Shown piece by piece: positions 11,801 through 22,106 of a DNA stretch of 64,000 nt; position 1 is the stretch's first letter, and each line of letters opens with the position of its first letter. The stretch lies in assembly GCF_000471905.2 (NCBI RefSeq), contig NW_006494943.1, positions 1,587,588-1,651,587 of the forward strand, written 5' to 3'. The notes below the pieces were generated by a model, which saw nothing but the letters and a program-made list of their open reading frames with translations, was not told the origin of the DNA and made no database searches. This DNA comes from Amborella trichopoda (lineage: Eukaryota > Streptophyta > Magnoliopsida > Amborellales > Amborellaceae). A program made the translations under genes and the position numbers.

Positions 11801-12522
11801 CAAAATCAGACTTGAACAATTTATCATCCAGAAGGTTGAGAAAATTTTGGTCACAAATGGGAATATCATCCAAAAGGTTGATAAAATTTTGGTCACAAAT
11901 GGGATTTCTTAACATGTAAATTTATAATTAGCGAGTTCTATATATCTAGTGTTAAACAATAGTCCAATAATAAAAATCTCATCCGCACATTACCAAAATA
12001 ACACGAACTAATACATGCTTAAAGAAAAGCGTAAAGCCATGGCAATATGCCATTGCACTTTTTTTCAATGCTCCATGTGTTCTCTTGGGGAGGGAAATTC
12101 ATCCATTAGTAAAGCTGTTAATGATTGCTGAAAACCCGGTACTAAGACATCAGCTCAACAATTAATGATAAAATGACGGTCTATAGTGGTGGTACCAAGA
12201 GGAAGACTTTATGGCACAAAACATCACTAGCATGGTTCAAAAACCCTAACAAGAAAAGCCATCAGTACCTAAAAATTCAATAAATAGATATACGAGCACA
12301 AGAAACCAGTTTAAAAACTTGAAAAATAAAATAAAGGACAACAAGCTAAGAGAACCCTGCAATTTCTGTTACGCGTCAGGACACAAAAGTGGCCGCACCT
12401 TTGGATTTAGACGCAGTGGAATTTGGGTTAATTTGGCGGAGCCTCTGTAAGTTATTGCGATTGTTAATGGAGCGCCCAAATGAAGAGCACAGTCGGATTT
12501 TTCGGCCATGTCTTGGCCCCAT
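5868..12522 (-). CDS. BCCIP: BCCIP homologue (BRCA2 and CDKN1A-interacting protein), complete, 8 exons
   Basis: Nuclear protein of the conserved BCCIP family, linked in animals and yeast to genome stability and 60S ribosome maturation. Exons in transcript order: 12522-12399, 10452-10367, 9508-9290, 7456-7247, 7074-7009, 6783-6685, 6548-6492, 5972-5868. They sum to 966 nt (321 aa plus TAA), near the usual plant length. Only intron 1 is phase 1; the rest are phase 0. Order: basic N-terminus (MGPRHGRKIR), Ser/Asp-rich acidic stretch (SSSDDDQEEN), then family motifs FFYPKPDDFHG, WDLSGFVDLIL, TTVGTVVK, GLLVSQRVVNLP, FQFKYYLIITRIY, LEDEIFD and MGLVMAV near the C-terminus. The start was chosen for fit; an in-frame upstream ATG at 12651 would add 43 residues. 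Intron 3 appears to start with GC (TATAAG/GCCTGT) and end in CAG. Two small duplications copy splice sites at exons 2 and 6. The exons show no disabling change. Confidence 0.94.
6600..6687. repeat. 44-bp tandem duplication carrying a splice donor
   Basis: AAATATCACCCAAAGATAAG through GTACCTT occurs at 6600-6642 and 6644-6687. On the minus strand each copy contains AAG/GTACTGATTC. The copy at 6685/6684 is the BCCIP exon 6 donor used in the model. The copy at 6640/6639 would extend the exon by 45 nt through an in-frame TGA. Confidence 0.85.
7163..7188. repeat. (GA)n microsatellite in BCCIP intron 4
   Basis: About 13 AG units; the minus strand reads as a CT-rich tract inside the short intron between exons 4 and 5. 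Confidence 0.9.
7457..9289. other. BCCIP intron 3, no other gene seen
   Basis: The 1.8-kb intron contains AT-rich DNA. TTTTGATAAGTAA near 8240 looks like the reverse complement of a plant L1 LINE tail, but no LINE protein similarity was found beside it. Confidence 0.5.
9265..9283. repeat. (GA)n tract next to the BCCIP exon 3 donor
   Basis: A GA microsatellite preceded by a G-rich stretch (9231-9264) starts only a few bases inside intron 3. On the minus strand it forms CT repeats immediately after the GCCTGTT donor region. Confidence 0.85.
10444..10477. repeat. 17-bp tandem duplication carrying a splice acceptor
   Basis: ATGCCCCACCTACAAAA is present twice head to tail (10444-10460, 10461-10477). 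On the minus strand each copy contains TTTTTGTAG/GTGGGG, so BCCIP exon 2 has two acceptors 17 nt apart. Only the one giving an exon start at 10452 keeps the frame. The other brings an in-frame TAG within a few codons. Confidence 0.9.
10990..11360 (+). pseudogene. Degenerate RNase H-like (RVT_3) fragment in BCCIP intron 1
   Basis: KFNFDGCSRDN from 11021 matches the N-terminal strand of plant RVT_3 RNase H domains with its catalytic Asp. GDSLNVI follows near 11180, and HVPDEVNHA near 11300, where the family has the HVPREANxxAD block. Frames shift and several stops occur, so it is not functional. The source is probably a non-LTR retrotransposon or a captured RNase H domain. It lies antisense to BCCIP. 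Confidence 0.5.
11822..11904. repeat. 42-bp tandem duplication
   Basis: TATCATCCAGAAGGTTGAGA followed by AAATTTTGGTCACAAATGGG is repeated once with three changes. It lies in BCCIP intron 1 and has no evident role. Confidence 0.8.
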
Positions 12523-14425
12523 TTCTGCTACTTTCTTCAAGTCTGAAGCATGGTTAGCAAATCGATTTTTTAAAAAATTCGGCGTTTTTATGGAAATACT
12601 TTTAAACGGCGACTTTTTAAAAAGATCGGCAAACAATCGCGTAATTTTCATAAACCCTTTGAAAACGGGTTTTTTTCATGATACGATTTAAATCTGAGAA
12701 AAAAATCGTATCCTTTTTTACCTATATGTTTTTTGGAAAAATATTTTTTTTCCTGTTTTGTCTATTGCTATTTTCATGCTTTAAAAAAAAATTACTTCAG
12801 GAAAAAAAACAGAAAAAACTTTTATCCCCACTGAGTTGCATATTGATGGTATGAATGTTTTTTTAAAACTTAATCAAATAGATGCAAATTTCAGTTGTCC
12901 TTCTAAAAAAATCATTGTGTAAATGAAATACTGTTTATAGCAACTCATTTTGTAAAGTAAATCATTGTGTAAAGAAATCATATACAGGCAGATTGCTGTG
13001 ACTATTTGCGATAATTGTTTTTTGTGAAAATACTGTTAATGGCACAAATTAAAGCTCAAAGCATAATTTTTTACTGATGAATGAGAAGCAGAGAGTGTGA
13101 CTACAGGACCAAGTAATCAATATTTTGTTTTTGATTGTGTACACTGTAAACTTACAGGAGCAAGCAATTGTACATATAGGATTAGTTCCCCAAACTTAAT
13201 CCTTCAGCTCGGTTTCCTCTAGAAAATGAAAAACCCTCTTCAAACTAACCCAAATCAGCATCCCATCTTCCTAAATCAGCATCTCATCTTCCTTTTCTCT
13301 CTCTAAAAATTAGTTAGGGCCTCTTCTATTAGGGTTCTTCCTTCTCTCTCTAAAAATCAGTTAGGGCCTTCCATTAGGGTTTGTGAAAACCATTTTCTTC
13401 TTCCTTCTTCTCTTTATAAACCCTAATGGCTATAAGCCGAGCCCTATTTTCTTCTCTTCCTTCTTCCTTCTCTCTTCTCTCTTCTTCTCTTCTTCCTTCT
13501 TCTCCCTCTGCACAGTAAACACAGATGGAAAACCCAAATTTCTACGATGTTCTTTTCAACTAAAGAAATTTATAAAACTTTAACCATAGTTATGGAGCGA
13601 CTAAATAATTGTAATGAGAAAACTAAAGTCCTGTATTTATTTTTGGTACATGCGGAGTAGGAGTTATATTGACGTATTTAATTATGTTTAAGTATTTAAT
13701 AAATAAATTTATAATATATTTGTCACCATACCATATTTAAAGTATTTTAAAGAATAAATTTATATATTTTATTTATTTTTGTATGTAATAAGTAGTTGTG
13801 ATGTTTTTTAAAGGATTTAATGGGTATATTTATATGGAACTTTTTTTGGTATATACTAATTAATTATATATTTACTATTAGATGATTGGATGAGAGTCAC
13901 GAGATATCTAAATTAATTGACTTAATTATATTAGTCTAGTAAAAATTTTATAGATGAATTAATAATTGATGGGTTTGACATAATTTTTATTTTTTAGAAT
14001 TTCAAAATTTTTAATATTATAAATTTATCTGATTTTTTGACTCCGATTTTTTGAGCCTAATCTGATATATTAGCGATATCTTTATATGAAGTATTTTTGT
14101 CGATCCGTATTTTTTATACAATTTTTTCATCAGATTTTTTAAAATAAAAACGATTTGTTTCAGATTCTATGGTGAGCCGATTTATTGATAGTTCCCAACT
14201 TGCTAACTATGATATAAAACGCTATAGGGTTTTGAAAGAATTCAAGACAACTAATAAAAAACATGTTTCATAAGGCCCGTTTGTGTCCGGGATTTTCAGG
14301 TTTTGCGTAACCTTAGGTTTGGGGCCTTTACTTTCTTTGATTCCATCTAGATCTAGGTTTTGCTTGTCCATTTTGATCTTTTTTTAAATTTCACTTGTAA
14401 TCTCAAGCCAATAATCCCCTACGTA
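12523..14425. other. Upstream region of BCCIP, AT-rich, no gene seen
   Basis: No conserved coding region was recognised. At 13285-13382 CTCTCTCTAAAAAT(T/C)AG with TTAGGGCC and ATTAGGGTT occurs twice (period about 49). A telo-box-like AAACCCTAA lies near 13418, followed by a CT-rich stretch to about 13510. Telo-boxes are common in promoters of growth-related plant genes, but the distance from BCCIP (about 0.9 kb) leaves its role open. Confidence 0.4.
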
Positions 14426-14700
14426 TAGAGGTGGCAACCGGTCGGGTCAAGTCGGGTCATGTTGGTCTGGGCCGAACCCCAACCCAACCTGGCTTGACCT
14501 GGTCTCATCAAACTCAAACTTCATCGGAACCGATCCAAAAATTAAAGTATTTAGGTATGTAATTATATTTAAATATTTTTCATATATTGGAACCCAAAAT
14601 ATATTACTGAATCCATACACATACCTGAATAGTGTTATGTTACCTAATGGAAACTACCGCTCAGGTCCCCCGTCAAATCCGGGTCCATTGCCACCCCAAT
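14426..14700. mobile_element. Small non-autonomous hAT-like element
   Basis: The left end TAGAGGTGGCAACCGG and the right end (reverse complement TTGGGGTGGCAATGG) form imperfect terminal inverted repeats of the common plant TAGGGGTGGCAA type. Length is about 275 bp. GC-rich GGTCGGGTCAAG repeats follow the left end. A clean 8-bp target duplication is not visible. Confidence 0.5.
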
Positions 14701-15778
14701 AGGCAATATTGGATAAACAAAGAAAAATATAGGAACAAAGATCCTATTGAAAACGGTAAGGAAAGAGATGGTACATGCTACCACGGGGGGACCAATCCTA
14801 AAGAGAGAATCATAAATTCAAAGCTTGTGCCCCTTGTAGCAATACACACTTTTTAGCATATAACCAATAAAGCTAGATTTTACAAAACTCAGGTCATGGT
14901 AAAATTGCATTTTGGCCTTTTTTTTTTTTTATCTCACTTGTACTCTCAAGTCAATAAACCACAAGTTAACTTTTTGTAACAACTCCTAGTAATAAGAAAG
15001 GTACTATTGAAAACATTTATTGGATTTTAACTTCCAATGAGCTTGAAACTTTTATACGCATTTATTGGAGTTCAACTTCCAATCAACTTTAAAACTCAAG
15101 AAAGAAAAACTCTACTTATTGAATTTCAGTCCTCTATTGAATTTCAATCTCTGAATTAATTTCAAAAGATTCATTGTATTCTACAAACCTTAGACAAGCA
15201 CTTAAGGATAGAATTGAGGACATTTGACAATTCATGGTTGGTCTCCTCACCTTCTCCTTGTCATTCATCTTTCCCCTGGTTATGTCAACAATGTAACCAT
15301 CTAACAAATATAGCTTTTGTTTTGTGCATTGATGTTAATAACTATAATTTCATCACTATTGTAATATTACTCCCTTTCTCATCTATCTCGCATCTTACCT
15401 GGTGAGAGCATTCTGATTTGTGGAGTGTCAAAAAATCTCTAAAGTGAGGGAGAAAGGTAAGCATGCTCTCCAGAGGAGGCAAAATTATCCAAATTACTTT
15501 ACATCCGCAAGCATCCACTTGGCTACTTCTGCACAAGTGACAAGTAGCGTATTCATGTCGTGCCTCAAGTCATTAAATGCAAGTATACAAAGCCCTTACA
15601 CTCTCCCTCTAACTCAAGATGCTTTGACAGAGACCAGATGGAGTTTGGACAGCTGGAGCAGGCAACACTTGCAAACAAAAAAGAGAAAAGAAAAAGGGAA
15701 AAAGGGCAACACCTTGTACAGAAACAAAAATCCTCAAAGTAACAAAAACATACTCTTAGTAAGAAGAGTCATATGCTC
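14701..15778. other. Unassigned region
   Basis: AT-rich DNA with short frames (for example 15420-15842 plus) that have low-complexity Lys-rich stretches and match no family by eye. No repeat or RNA gene was recognised. Confidence 0.3.
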
Positions 15779-16050
15779 ACAGTGCGGAAATTTAAATAGA
15801 TACAATGATACTTTACTGTTTCTTTCCAATACCGGACTTTAGTAGCTTGATGTGTTCTCCTTTTGGGTATTTCCTCCATTTTAGAGAAAAGAAATATCAC
15901 TTTTAAAACATGATGTTTAACTTGGATTGGAAATCTAATTTTGAGTTGATATGCAATCCCTAATATTGTGATATTCTCGATAAGACTTTTAACTTCGTTA
16001 GCACATATGCCACGAGGAAATCCACAAACTTGAACTGTTATCCTCCTCCT
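15779..16050 (-). pseudogene. Fragment resembling the N-terminus of RNA-dependent RNA polymerase 1
   Basis: Read on the minus strand from 16050, the frame gives TVQVCGFPRGICANEVKSL, then IENIT and YQLKIR. This fits the RRM-like start of plant RDR1 proteins: a TIQV.GFP segment, then an EVK..LE..T segment, then a short strand ending in K.R. The similarity fades after about 40 residues although the frame stays open to about 15779. No ATG in the expected place and no downstream RDR catalytic region (DFDGD) was found, so it is a broken copy. It abuts the end of the LTR at 16185. Assignment rests on one motif block. Confidence 0.5.
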
Positions 16051-17223
16051 TCAAGCATTCTCTTTTGTACAAATCCAAAAAGTACATCGAAAAACGTGTT
16101 TCAATATTTTGACTTCCCAAGCAATAGACACTAAGCACCACTTCTATCAAGAAGTACTAAGCACCACTTTGGGAACACTAACGGTGTCACGACCGGTCCC
16201 CTTACCCTTATCGTACATACCGAAGGGCGACAGAGTGTGGGACTGCGACGTGAGGTGGCGAATGCCACTCAAGTTGGAGTGGCTCAAAGCTTATCGAAAG
16301 ATGGAATCAAAGCAAACCATGAAAGAATATAAAACTCATTCACCAAGCTCCACAAAACTGAACAGAATATAAAACCATTTTACATATATACATTCTCCAA
16401 AATTCTTTCACAATTATGTTCAAGGCACTACTGGCCCAAAATACAAAGAAGCTATAACAAAACAACTATGTGGCACCGCCACCAGACACCTACTAACAAG
16501 AAGTTTCTTTGTCCAGCACCGAGCTTCAGTCGTCTGCCACAATGTCCAACTGCCTGCTCTCAAGATGCGGAGCTTATCACTCTACATAGATAAAAAATAA
16601 AAGGGATGAGCTAAAAGCCCAATAAGTAGATCATCATCATTGCATTCCGCCCTATAAATAATGATAATTACAGACAATGCCTGCATTTTATACAGGTGTC
16701 ATAAGGTAGAGTCATGCCTCACAACTCTTTAGCAGTATAAGAAGGAGTAGAGTTCAGATATTAGACCATCACATATTACATAAGCTCGTATTTACTACAT
16801 CACTTTTCACAATAACGAAACAGAGACTCAGATGAACTGCACAATGCACACAGGCAAAAACTAAAGTTGCTTACTCCCAAAGTAGAAGTCTCATCGGTTA
16901 GGCCAAGCTATTGTAACTTGAAACTTCTACTCTCACTTAGGAGAGAAGACAATGACAAGTGGGTGACCAACTTCGTAATCCCTTCACACACACACAGTCC
17001 TCAGCGTGCTTTGGAATTTTTGATAGGCGGTGGCCTTGCAAGACTGATCCTCTCTTTATGTCCTTCCGGCAAGAGGGCATCACTCTACCACTGGGTGACT
17101 CAATTCGTAGTGCTCGTATAGATCATGGCGGGCGCGACCCTCCCAATATTCACATTCACATCCCGACCCCATTACTATCATTGGAGTCGGGGTAAGATCT
17201 CAATCACCAGGATTAGTTTCTTC

Positions 17224-17467
17224 TCATAACAATATCTCACTACCAATGGGTGTTTCATTGCGTACTGGTCAATGTCACAATCATATCATAACAGTATCTC
17301 ACTACTAATGGGTGTCCCATTACATAGTGGTCAGTATCACAGTCATATCATAATAGTGTCTCACTATCAATGGGTGTCCCATTGCATAGTGGTCAGTATC
17401 ACAATCATATCATAACAGTATCCCACTACCAATGGGTATCTCATTGCATAGTAGTCAATATCGCAGC
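17224..17467. repeat. 62-bp tandem repeat, four copies
   Basis: TCATAACAGTATCTCACTAC followed by ATGGGTGTCCCATTGCATAG begins at 17224, 17286, 17348 and 17410. It lies inside the LTR. Such arrays are common in long chromovirus LTRs. Confidence 0.9.
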
Positions 17468-17727
17468 CAATTGCAACAATATACATGCATACTCAAGCAT
17501 TAAATTCACTCATACTTTGCTATTATTTTTTAAGAAATTTAGGAGCATTCACAGTATTATAAGCATGCATATTCAGTGCTTTATGAAAGATGATTTCAAT
17601 CTCTTTATGAAAGGCTTAAGCATTCTCCTTATAAATCATCACACCACTTATCATGAATCATACAACAATTCGGGATTCACTACCATTTCCATCAGTGATA
17701 TACATATGCGTAAGGAGGCATAGTATC

Positions 17728-18500
17728 CAATTCATAAGAAATCTCAGCTCAATTTCAACATCAATTTGAAATAGACAACAAAGGAAATTTGAAGCTACTT
17801 GAGCATCATTTGATCAGTCAAGAGTTTAGTGCGAAAAGGGACTACAGTTCTGAAATGTCTGCAATTTCTTACAGTAATAGGTCTCCATAAACAAAGGTGT
17901 AACTTCCAATCTATAAGAAATTTTGATGTAGTTCCAAAACTAATTTCACATTAGACACACATATCTTTCAAATGGCAGTGGTTTGGAAGCATTTGGACCC
18001 CGTTGTCCAGTCAAAAGCTTCGTACAATAGAAATAAACATTCTAAATCTGTTGGAAATTAATGACAGTAACATATTCCCATAAAAAGAGACTTAACTTCC
18101 AATCTATAAGGAATCTCGGGGTTATTTCGGAACCAAAGTTTAAATAGAAACACATATCTTTCAAATGAAGTTGTTTTTTAAAGTAATTGGACCTCATTTG
18201 GCTAGCTAAAAGCTCAAGACAACAGGAATGAATTTATGAAATCTGCTTAAATTTGATAATCAATGACATGGTCTTTCAAATCGAAATATAGCTTCCAATT
18301 TATAAAGAATTTTAATGGGCTTAAACTTAAAAATCAAAGTACACACATGTATCTTTCAAATAGAGGTGATTTGGAGCCATTTGGACATTATTTGCCTAGT
18401 CAAAAGTTCATTACAAGAACATGAAATTTCCCTGAAATTCACAGTGTAATCATGACATATCTCAAAGAACAATCAATAACTCCCAATTTATGATAGATAT
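17728..18500. repeat. Degenerate long tandem repeat, about 180-195 bp unit
   Basis: CTTCCAATCTATAAGAAAT or variants occurs at about 17728, 17905, 18095, 18292 and 18480. Each is followed by CACATATCTTTCAAATG and a TTTGGA..CATTTGG..AGTCAAAAG segment. Copies are well diverged, implying an old array. Confidence 0.75.
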
Positions 18501-18507
18501 TTACATA

Positions 18508-18695
18508 GAGAGAAATGATCCTATAGGACCCTCTCCCATCCATGTTTGTAGGACCTCCAAATGATCACCATTAGAGCCAGCACAAATCTCTAGGAAAGTC
18601 AATTTTCACACCCATGTGATAATTCTTTTAGCGATCCGTGTCAACTTTAATGGTGATCCTTTGGGGTGGGTGAGGGTCCTATAGGACCAGTACTC
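18508..18695. mobile_element. 188-bp foldback MITE with target duplication
   Basis: Inverted ends GAGAGAAATGATCCTATAGG and (reverse complement of the right side) GAGTACTGGTCCTATAGGAC. The inner arms also pair (ATGATCACCATTAGAG with its complement). It is flanked by TTACATA on both sides (18501-18507 and 18696-18702), possibly 8 bp with one mismatch, as expected for hAT-type insertion. It is nested in the LTR repeat array. Confidence 0.75.
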
Positions 18696-19259
18696 TTACA
18701 TAAAACCTCTTTCATCTTAAATTAGACTCACATGGTCATCGTTTCACAAATTTTCATGATATGAAGACCCATCTTCTTGGAAAGACGTGACATATCTAAG
18801 GACATATACACACAACCTTTCCCCTCATATTTCATACAAGTTCATGCTTAATCCTTATGCTTTCATGACTAAAGGATTACAAGGTGTTTGATCTATTTAC
18901 TTGTGTTCAAAGGTGCCCCAAAAGTCCCCACCCTATCAAGTTCCAAGGGGCTGCACGCCCAAAGTTTGAGAAGGGGAGAAAAGGTGCCTCAAGAGAGAGA
19001 GAGAGAACAAAACCTTGGGGAGAAGGAGAGAAGGCGTATTTAAGTGAACCAAGAGTGGGAGGTGGCAACTCGAATTTGCCATGCGGCGTTTACATCCCCA
19101 TGTAAAGGGGCAAGTGGTATGTATGACAGCATACAGTAAGCAGGTAGTGCACATGCACACTCACGATGCTTAGCAAACACACCTGCGGTGGTTGGGCAGA
19201 ACACTCATGGCGGCGGGCACACACACACCTACACAGCAGCTGTCTCTTGTCTTCTTCAC

Positions 19260-19400
19260 ACACGGCGGCTGCCTTCTCTCTTTCCTTTACACTCCCAACG
19301 GTTACCTTTTCTCTTTCCATTACACTTTTGGAGGCTACACTCCCGACAGGTGCATTCTCTCTTTCCTTTACACTCCCGACGGCTACACGCTCGGTGGCTA
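19260..19400. repeat. Short tandem repeat with TTCTCTCTTTCCTTTACACTC
   Basis: Three to four copies of a CT-rich unit separated by C(A/G)ACGGNTAC lie near the high end of the LTR. Confidence 0.7.
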
Positions 19401-19997
19401 TCTACTACACGCGTGACGGCAGCACACGTGCCTACCACTTTGGCAGCGCATCACTTCTTGCCACAAAGTTCTGATCCTTACAAATGGATTACTAGTTTAT
19501 TATTAATAAAAAATTTAAACTTTGAATTTTCTATCACTTAGATCCCACCCTCTAAAATTTGGATGGTCTCTATTCAATCTCGGAACATTATTTTTTTAAG
19601 TACAAAGAGGATACAATTAAAACTATCCTTTTTTTTTCTGAGATTAATATATGAATTGAAAAAGTTATTTCCCAAATTTTGATGTTCTAAAATTAATTCT
19701 AGGCGTGGCACTACCCTAGGGAGTAAATAGAGAGCGTACTCTTGAGGGAATAGAATGTCTTTTGGCTAAGCTATATCCGATTTTACGTACTCATTGATAG
19801 GAGCTCGCCCTAACTGGAAACTGTGGCAGGAGCTGCAAGAGAGAGGCGCCCAGCCCAAAGAGAGAGACATACTCTAAATATTTAGGAGAGGAGTGCCTGA
19901 GTTCACGTGAGAGAGAGAGAGAACAGCCCCCTGAGTTCATGATGCGACCGTTAAAGCTTCTTAGAGGGCGATGGCCTGATAATTTATAGGCCCATTA

Positions 19998-20087
19998 ACT
20001 CTTAAACCACCATTATTCTCCTGCATTAACAAGTAGAAGGAAACTCTTAAATCGCCATTATTCTCCTGCAACAACAACTACAGGAAA
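19998..20087. repeat. 45-bp tandem duplication upstream of the PPR pseudogene
   Basis: ACTCTTAAACCACCATTATT plus CTCCTGCA and a following AAC-rich piece occurs twice, at 19998 and 20043. Confidence 0.8.
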
Positions 20088-20161
20088 AGGTACGCGCTTC
20101 TATCACCATGCTCATATGAAACCATCATCTTTTCTCCCATGAAGCCAACTTATACTTCCCC

Positions 20162-22106
20162 TTGTGCTTATTCATAATGCGCTTGCTAACCCAAATGATT
20201 TTATCAAGATACATTATTCAAAGGTTTTGTAGTCCACTTCATGGATTCCCTCTCGCTAGATTTAGTAACATATTCAACCCCCATAATGTCCTAATCCTTA
20301 GGCCCTTCCATGAAAAAAGAAGCAGTCTTGCTCAAATTTTCACTGAGGAAAGTAACTCAAAAGACATTTTCTCGTCATCTTCTAGGTGAAGAGAATCGAA
20401 CAATGACACAAAATCGAAACTTTCTATGGAGAGAGATGAGGCCCTTGAAGATGCTCCAAAAGCTGATGTTTTTCATGATAAAATGAAAAATTTCAAAGAT
20501 GCTAAACGGTAACAGGGATGTGTGATATGCTGAGGACAAGTGGGAATTGGAATGATTTAAGCTTGCGTTTTGGAGTGATTAATTTGAATGAGGCCATTAT
20601 CGAACAGGTATTACTCAATTTAAAAGAGCCCAATGAGGCAAAACTTGCATTGAGTTTCTTTCACTGGTCCTCTCTTTGCAAAAAGATCGACCATGGCCTC
20701 AGCACATACTGTATCATCGTTGACATTCTTGTTCAATTTGAGTTATTTACTCACGCTCAAGCCCTTTTGGAATCTACCATGAAAAAGCATTGCATTGGGG
20801 ATTCTGGCTTTCCCAAGCTATCTGAATCTCTTTTAGGCACTTATGACATCACTGGATCAAGCTTTCGAGTTTTTGATTTTCTTGTTCAAACATATGCAAG
20901 ATTGAGAATGTTTGATGAAGCGATAAGTTCTTATTCTTTATTGCAGAAGTATGGGTTTTCTCCCAGTATTGTAACCTGGAACATTCTGTTAAATTTTGTG
21001 CAAAAATCGAATCAAAGCACTCTAGTTTGGAGAATTTATGAAGATATGCTTATGAGAAGAACGTACCCCAATGTGATTACTGTTAGAACATTGACTAATG
21101 AGCTATGAAAGGAAGGAAAATTATAGAAATTCTTGGACCTTGTGAACATGATTCAAAAAGAGAGATCTGATTCTGGTGTAATAGTTAATGTAGCTCTGGT
21201 TTATAATATGTTTAAAGAGAAAATATGGGATCAAGGTATTGTCTTTTTAAGGAGAATAGTTCAAAAGATTATTATAAAGTTGCTTATTTGTTGATAATAT
21301 ATGGGTTTTGTGAGAAAGGAGACCTGGTTAGGGCAAACGAGATGCATGAGGACTTCCTTAAGAAGGGGTTCCCTTCAAACTCATTTGCCTGCACTTAATT
21401 TATTGGTTTATATTGTAAAGAAGGTAAGTTTGAAGAAGCAAACCGATTAATGAAGGAAATGGTATTAAAAGGCTTGAAACCATATGATATGACTTACAAT
21501 TTTTTAATTGAGGGATTATTTAAGCTTGGGAAATTAGATGAGAGTTTAAATTTTTATGAAGAAATGATAAGAAAGAAGTATTTACCTAGCGTATGTACTT
21601 TCAATGAGCTTGTTTTCTAGCTCTGCAAATTGGGTTAGGTAGATAAGGCTATTGGCTTATTAACTGATCTTTTAGACATGGGTTTTTCGCCTGATGAAAT
21701 AACTTATGGTCTTCTTATCGATGGATACAACAGAGAGGGTCATAATATCCAAGATACCCCTAAACTGTATTATAAGATGAAATTTAATGGCCCTTCAATT
21801 GGTCACATGGCTTATAGCTTGATGATTGGGGATCTATGTAGGCGGGGAAAGGTGAAGGAAGCGGAGAAGATTTTAAAAGTTTGCAGAGATAAATTATTAT
21901 CTCCAACAAAGAGTATCTATAATATATTGATTATTGGGCATTGTGAAAGCGGGAACATAGAAAAGGCTCTTTATTACTATGATGAAATGATCAGGGATGG
22001 ATTGACTCCTCCTTCGCGTACTCTCCGAGCGCTTGCAGAGCTAGCTAACAAAGACAACACTTTGCTTATTGTGAATGAGGTCTTTGATAGCCTAGCTAAC
22101 ATTTAG
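20162..22106 (+). pseudogene. Mitochondrial P-class PPR protein, At1g66345-like, disabled
   Basis: Members of this family bind organelle RNA. A hydrophobic/Arg N-terminus (MILSRYIIQRFCSP from about 20192) looks like a mitochondrial presequence. The motif LNEAIIEQVLLNLKEP and FFHWSSLCKK begin the PPR body, and repeats of about 35 residues follow (for example VFDFLVQTYARLRMFDEAIS, TYGLLIDGYNREGHN, YNILIIGHCESGNIEKAL). The order and spacing fit the At1g66345 group. Disablements: TGA at 20387, TAA at 20510, a frameshift between about 20510 and 20518, TGA at 21106, TAG at 21124, a frameshift near 21250-21270, TAA at 21396, TAG at 21618, TAG at 21636. The final segment is open to a normal stop at 22104-22106. 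It is intronless, as usual for PPR genes, and a relatively recent loss is likely because most codons remain readable. Confidence 0.85.

Larger units (their letters stand above)
16185..19482 (-). mobile_element. Probable LTR of a Tekay/Del-type chromovirus, minus orientation
   Basis: The low end reads TGTCACGACC, the reverse complement of the typical ...GGTCGTGACA end of plant chromovirus LTRs. The proposed high end is ...CTTACA at 19482. Beyond it, 19490-19560 on the minus strand resembles the post-stop region of the chromovirus at 28140-28210. The interior has three repeat blocks and a nested MITE. No gag or pol remains next to it, so it is a solo or truncated LTR. The high end is approximate. 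Confidence 0.5.

Noticed and set aside
12389-12691. Plus-strand 100-codon frame over BCCIP exon 1
   Set aside because: It is antisense to the BCCIP first exon, whose splice phase and downstream exons fit well. The plus frame matches nothing.
13383-13583. Ser/Phe-rich small protein
   Set aside because: Low-complexity CT-rich DNA gives this composition; there is no conserved domain and it is close to a duplicated non-coding unit.
17224-17467. CRISPR-like regular array
   Set aside because: Adjacent 62-bp units lack distinct spacers, and the setting is a plant LTR.
19188-19541. His/Leu-rich 117-codon frame
   Set aside because: It translates a short tandem repeat within the LTR.
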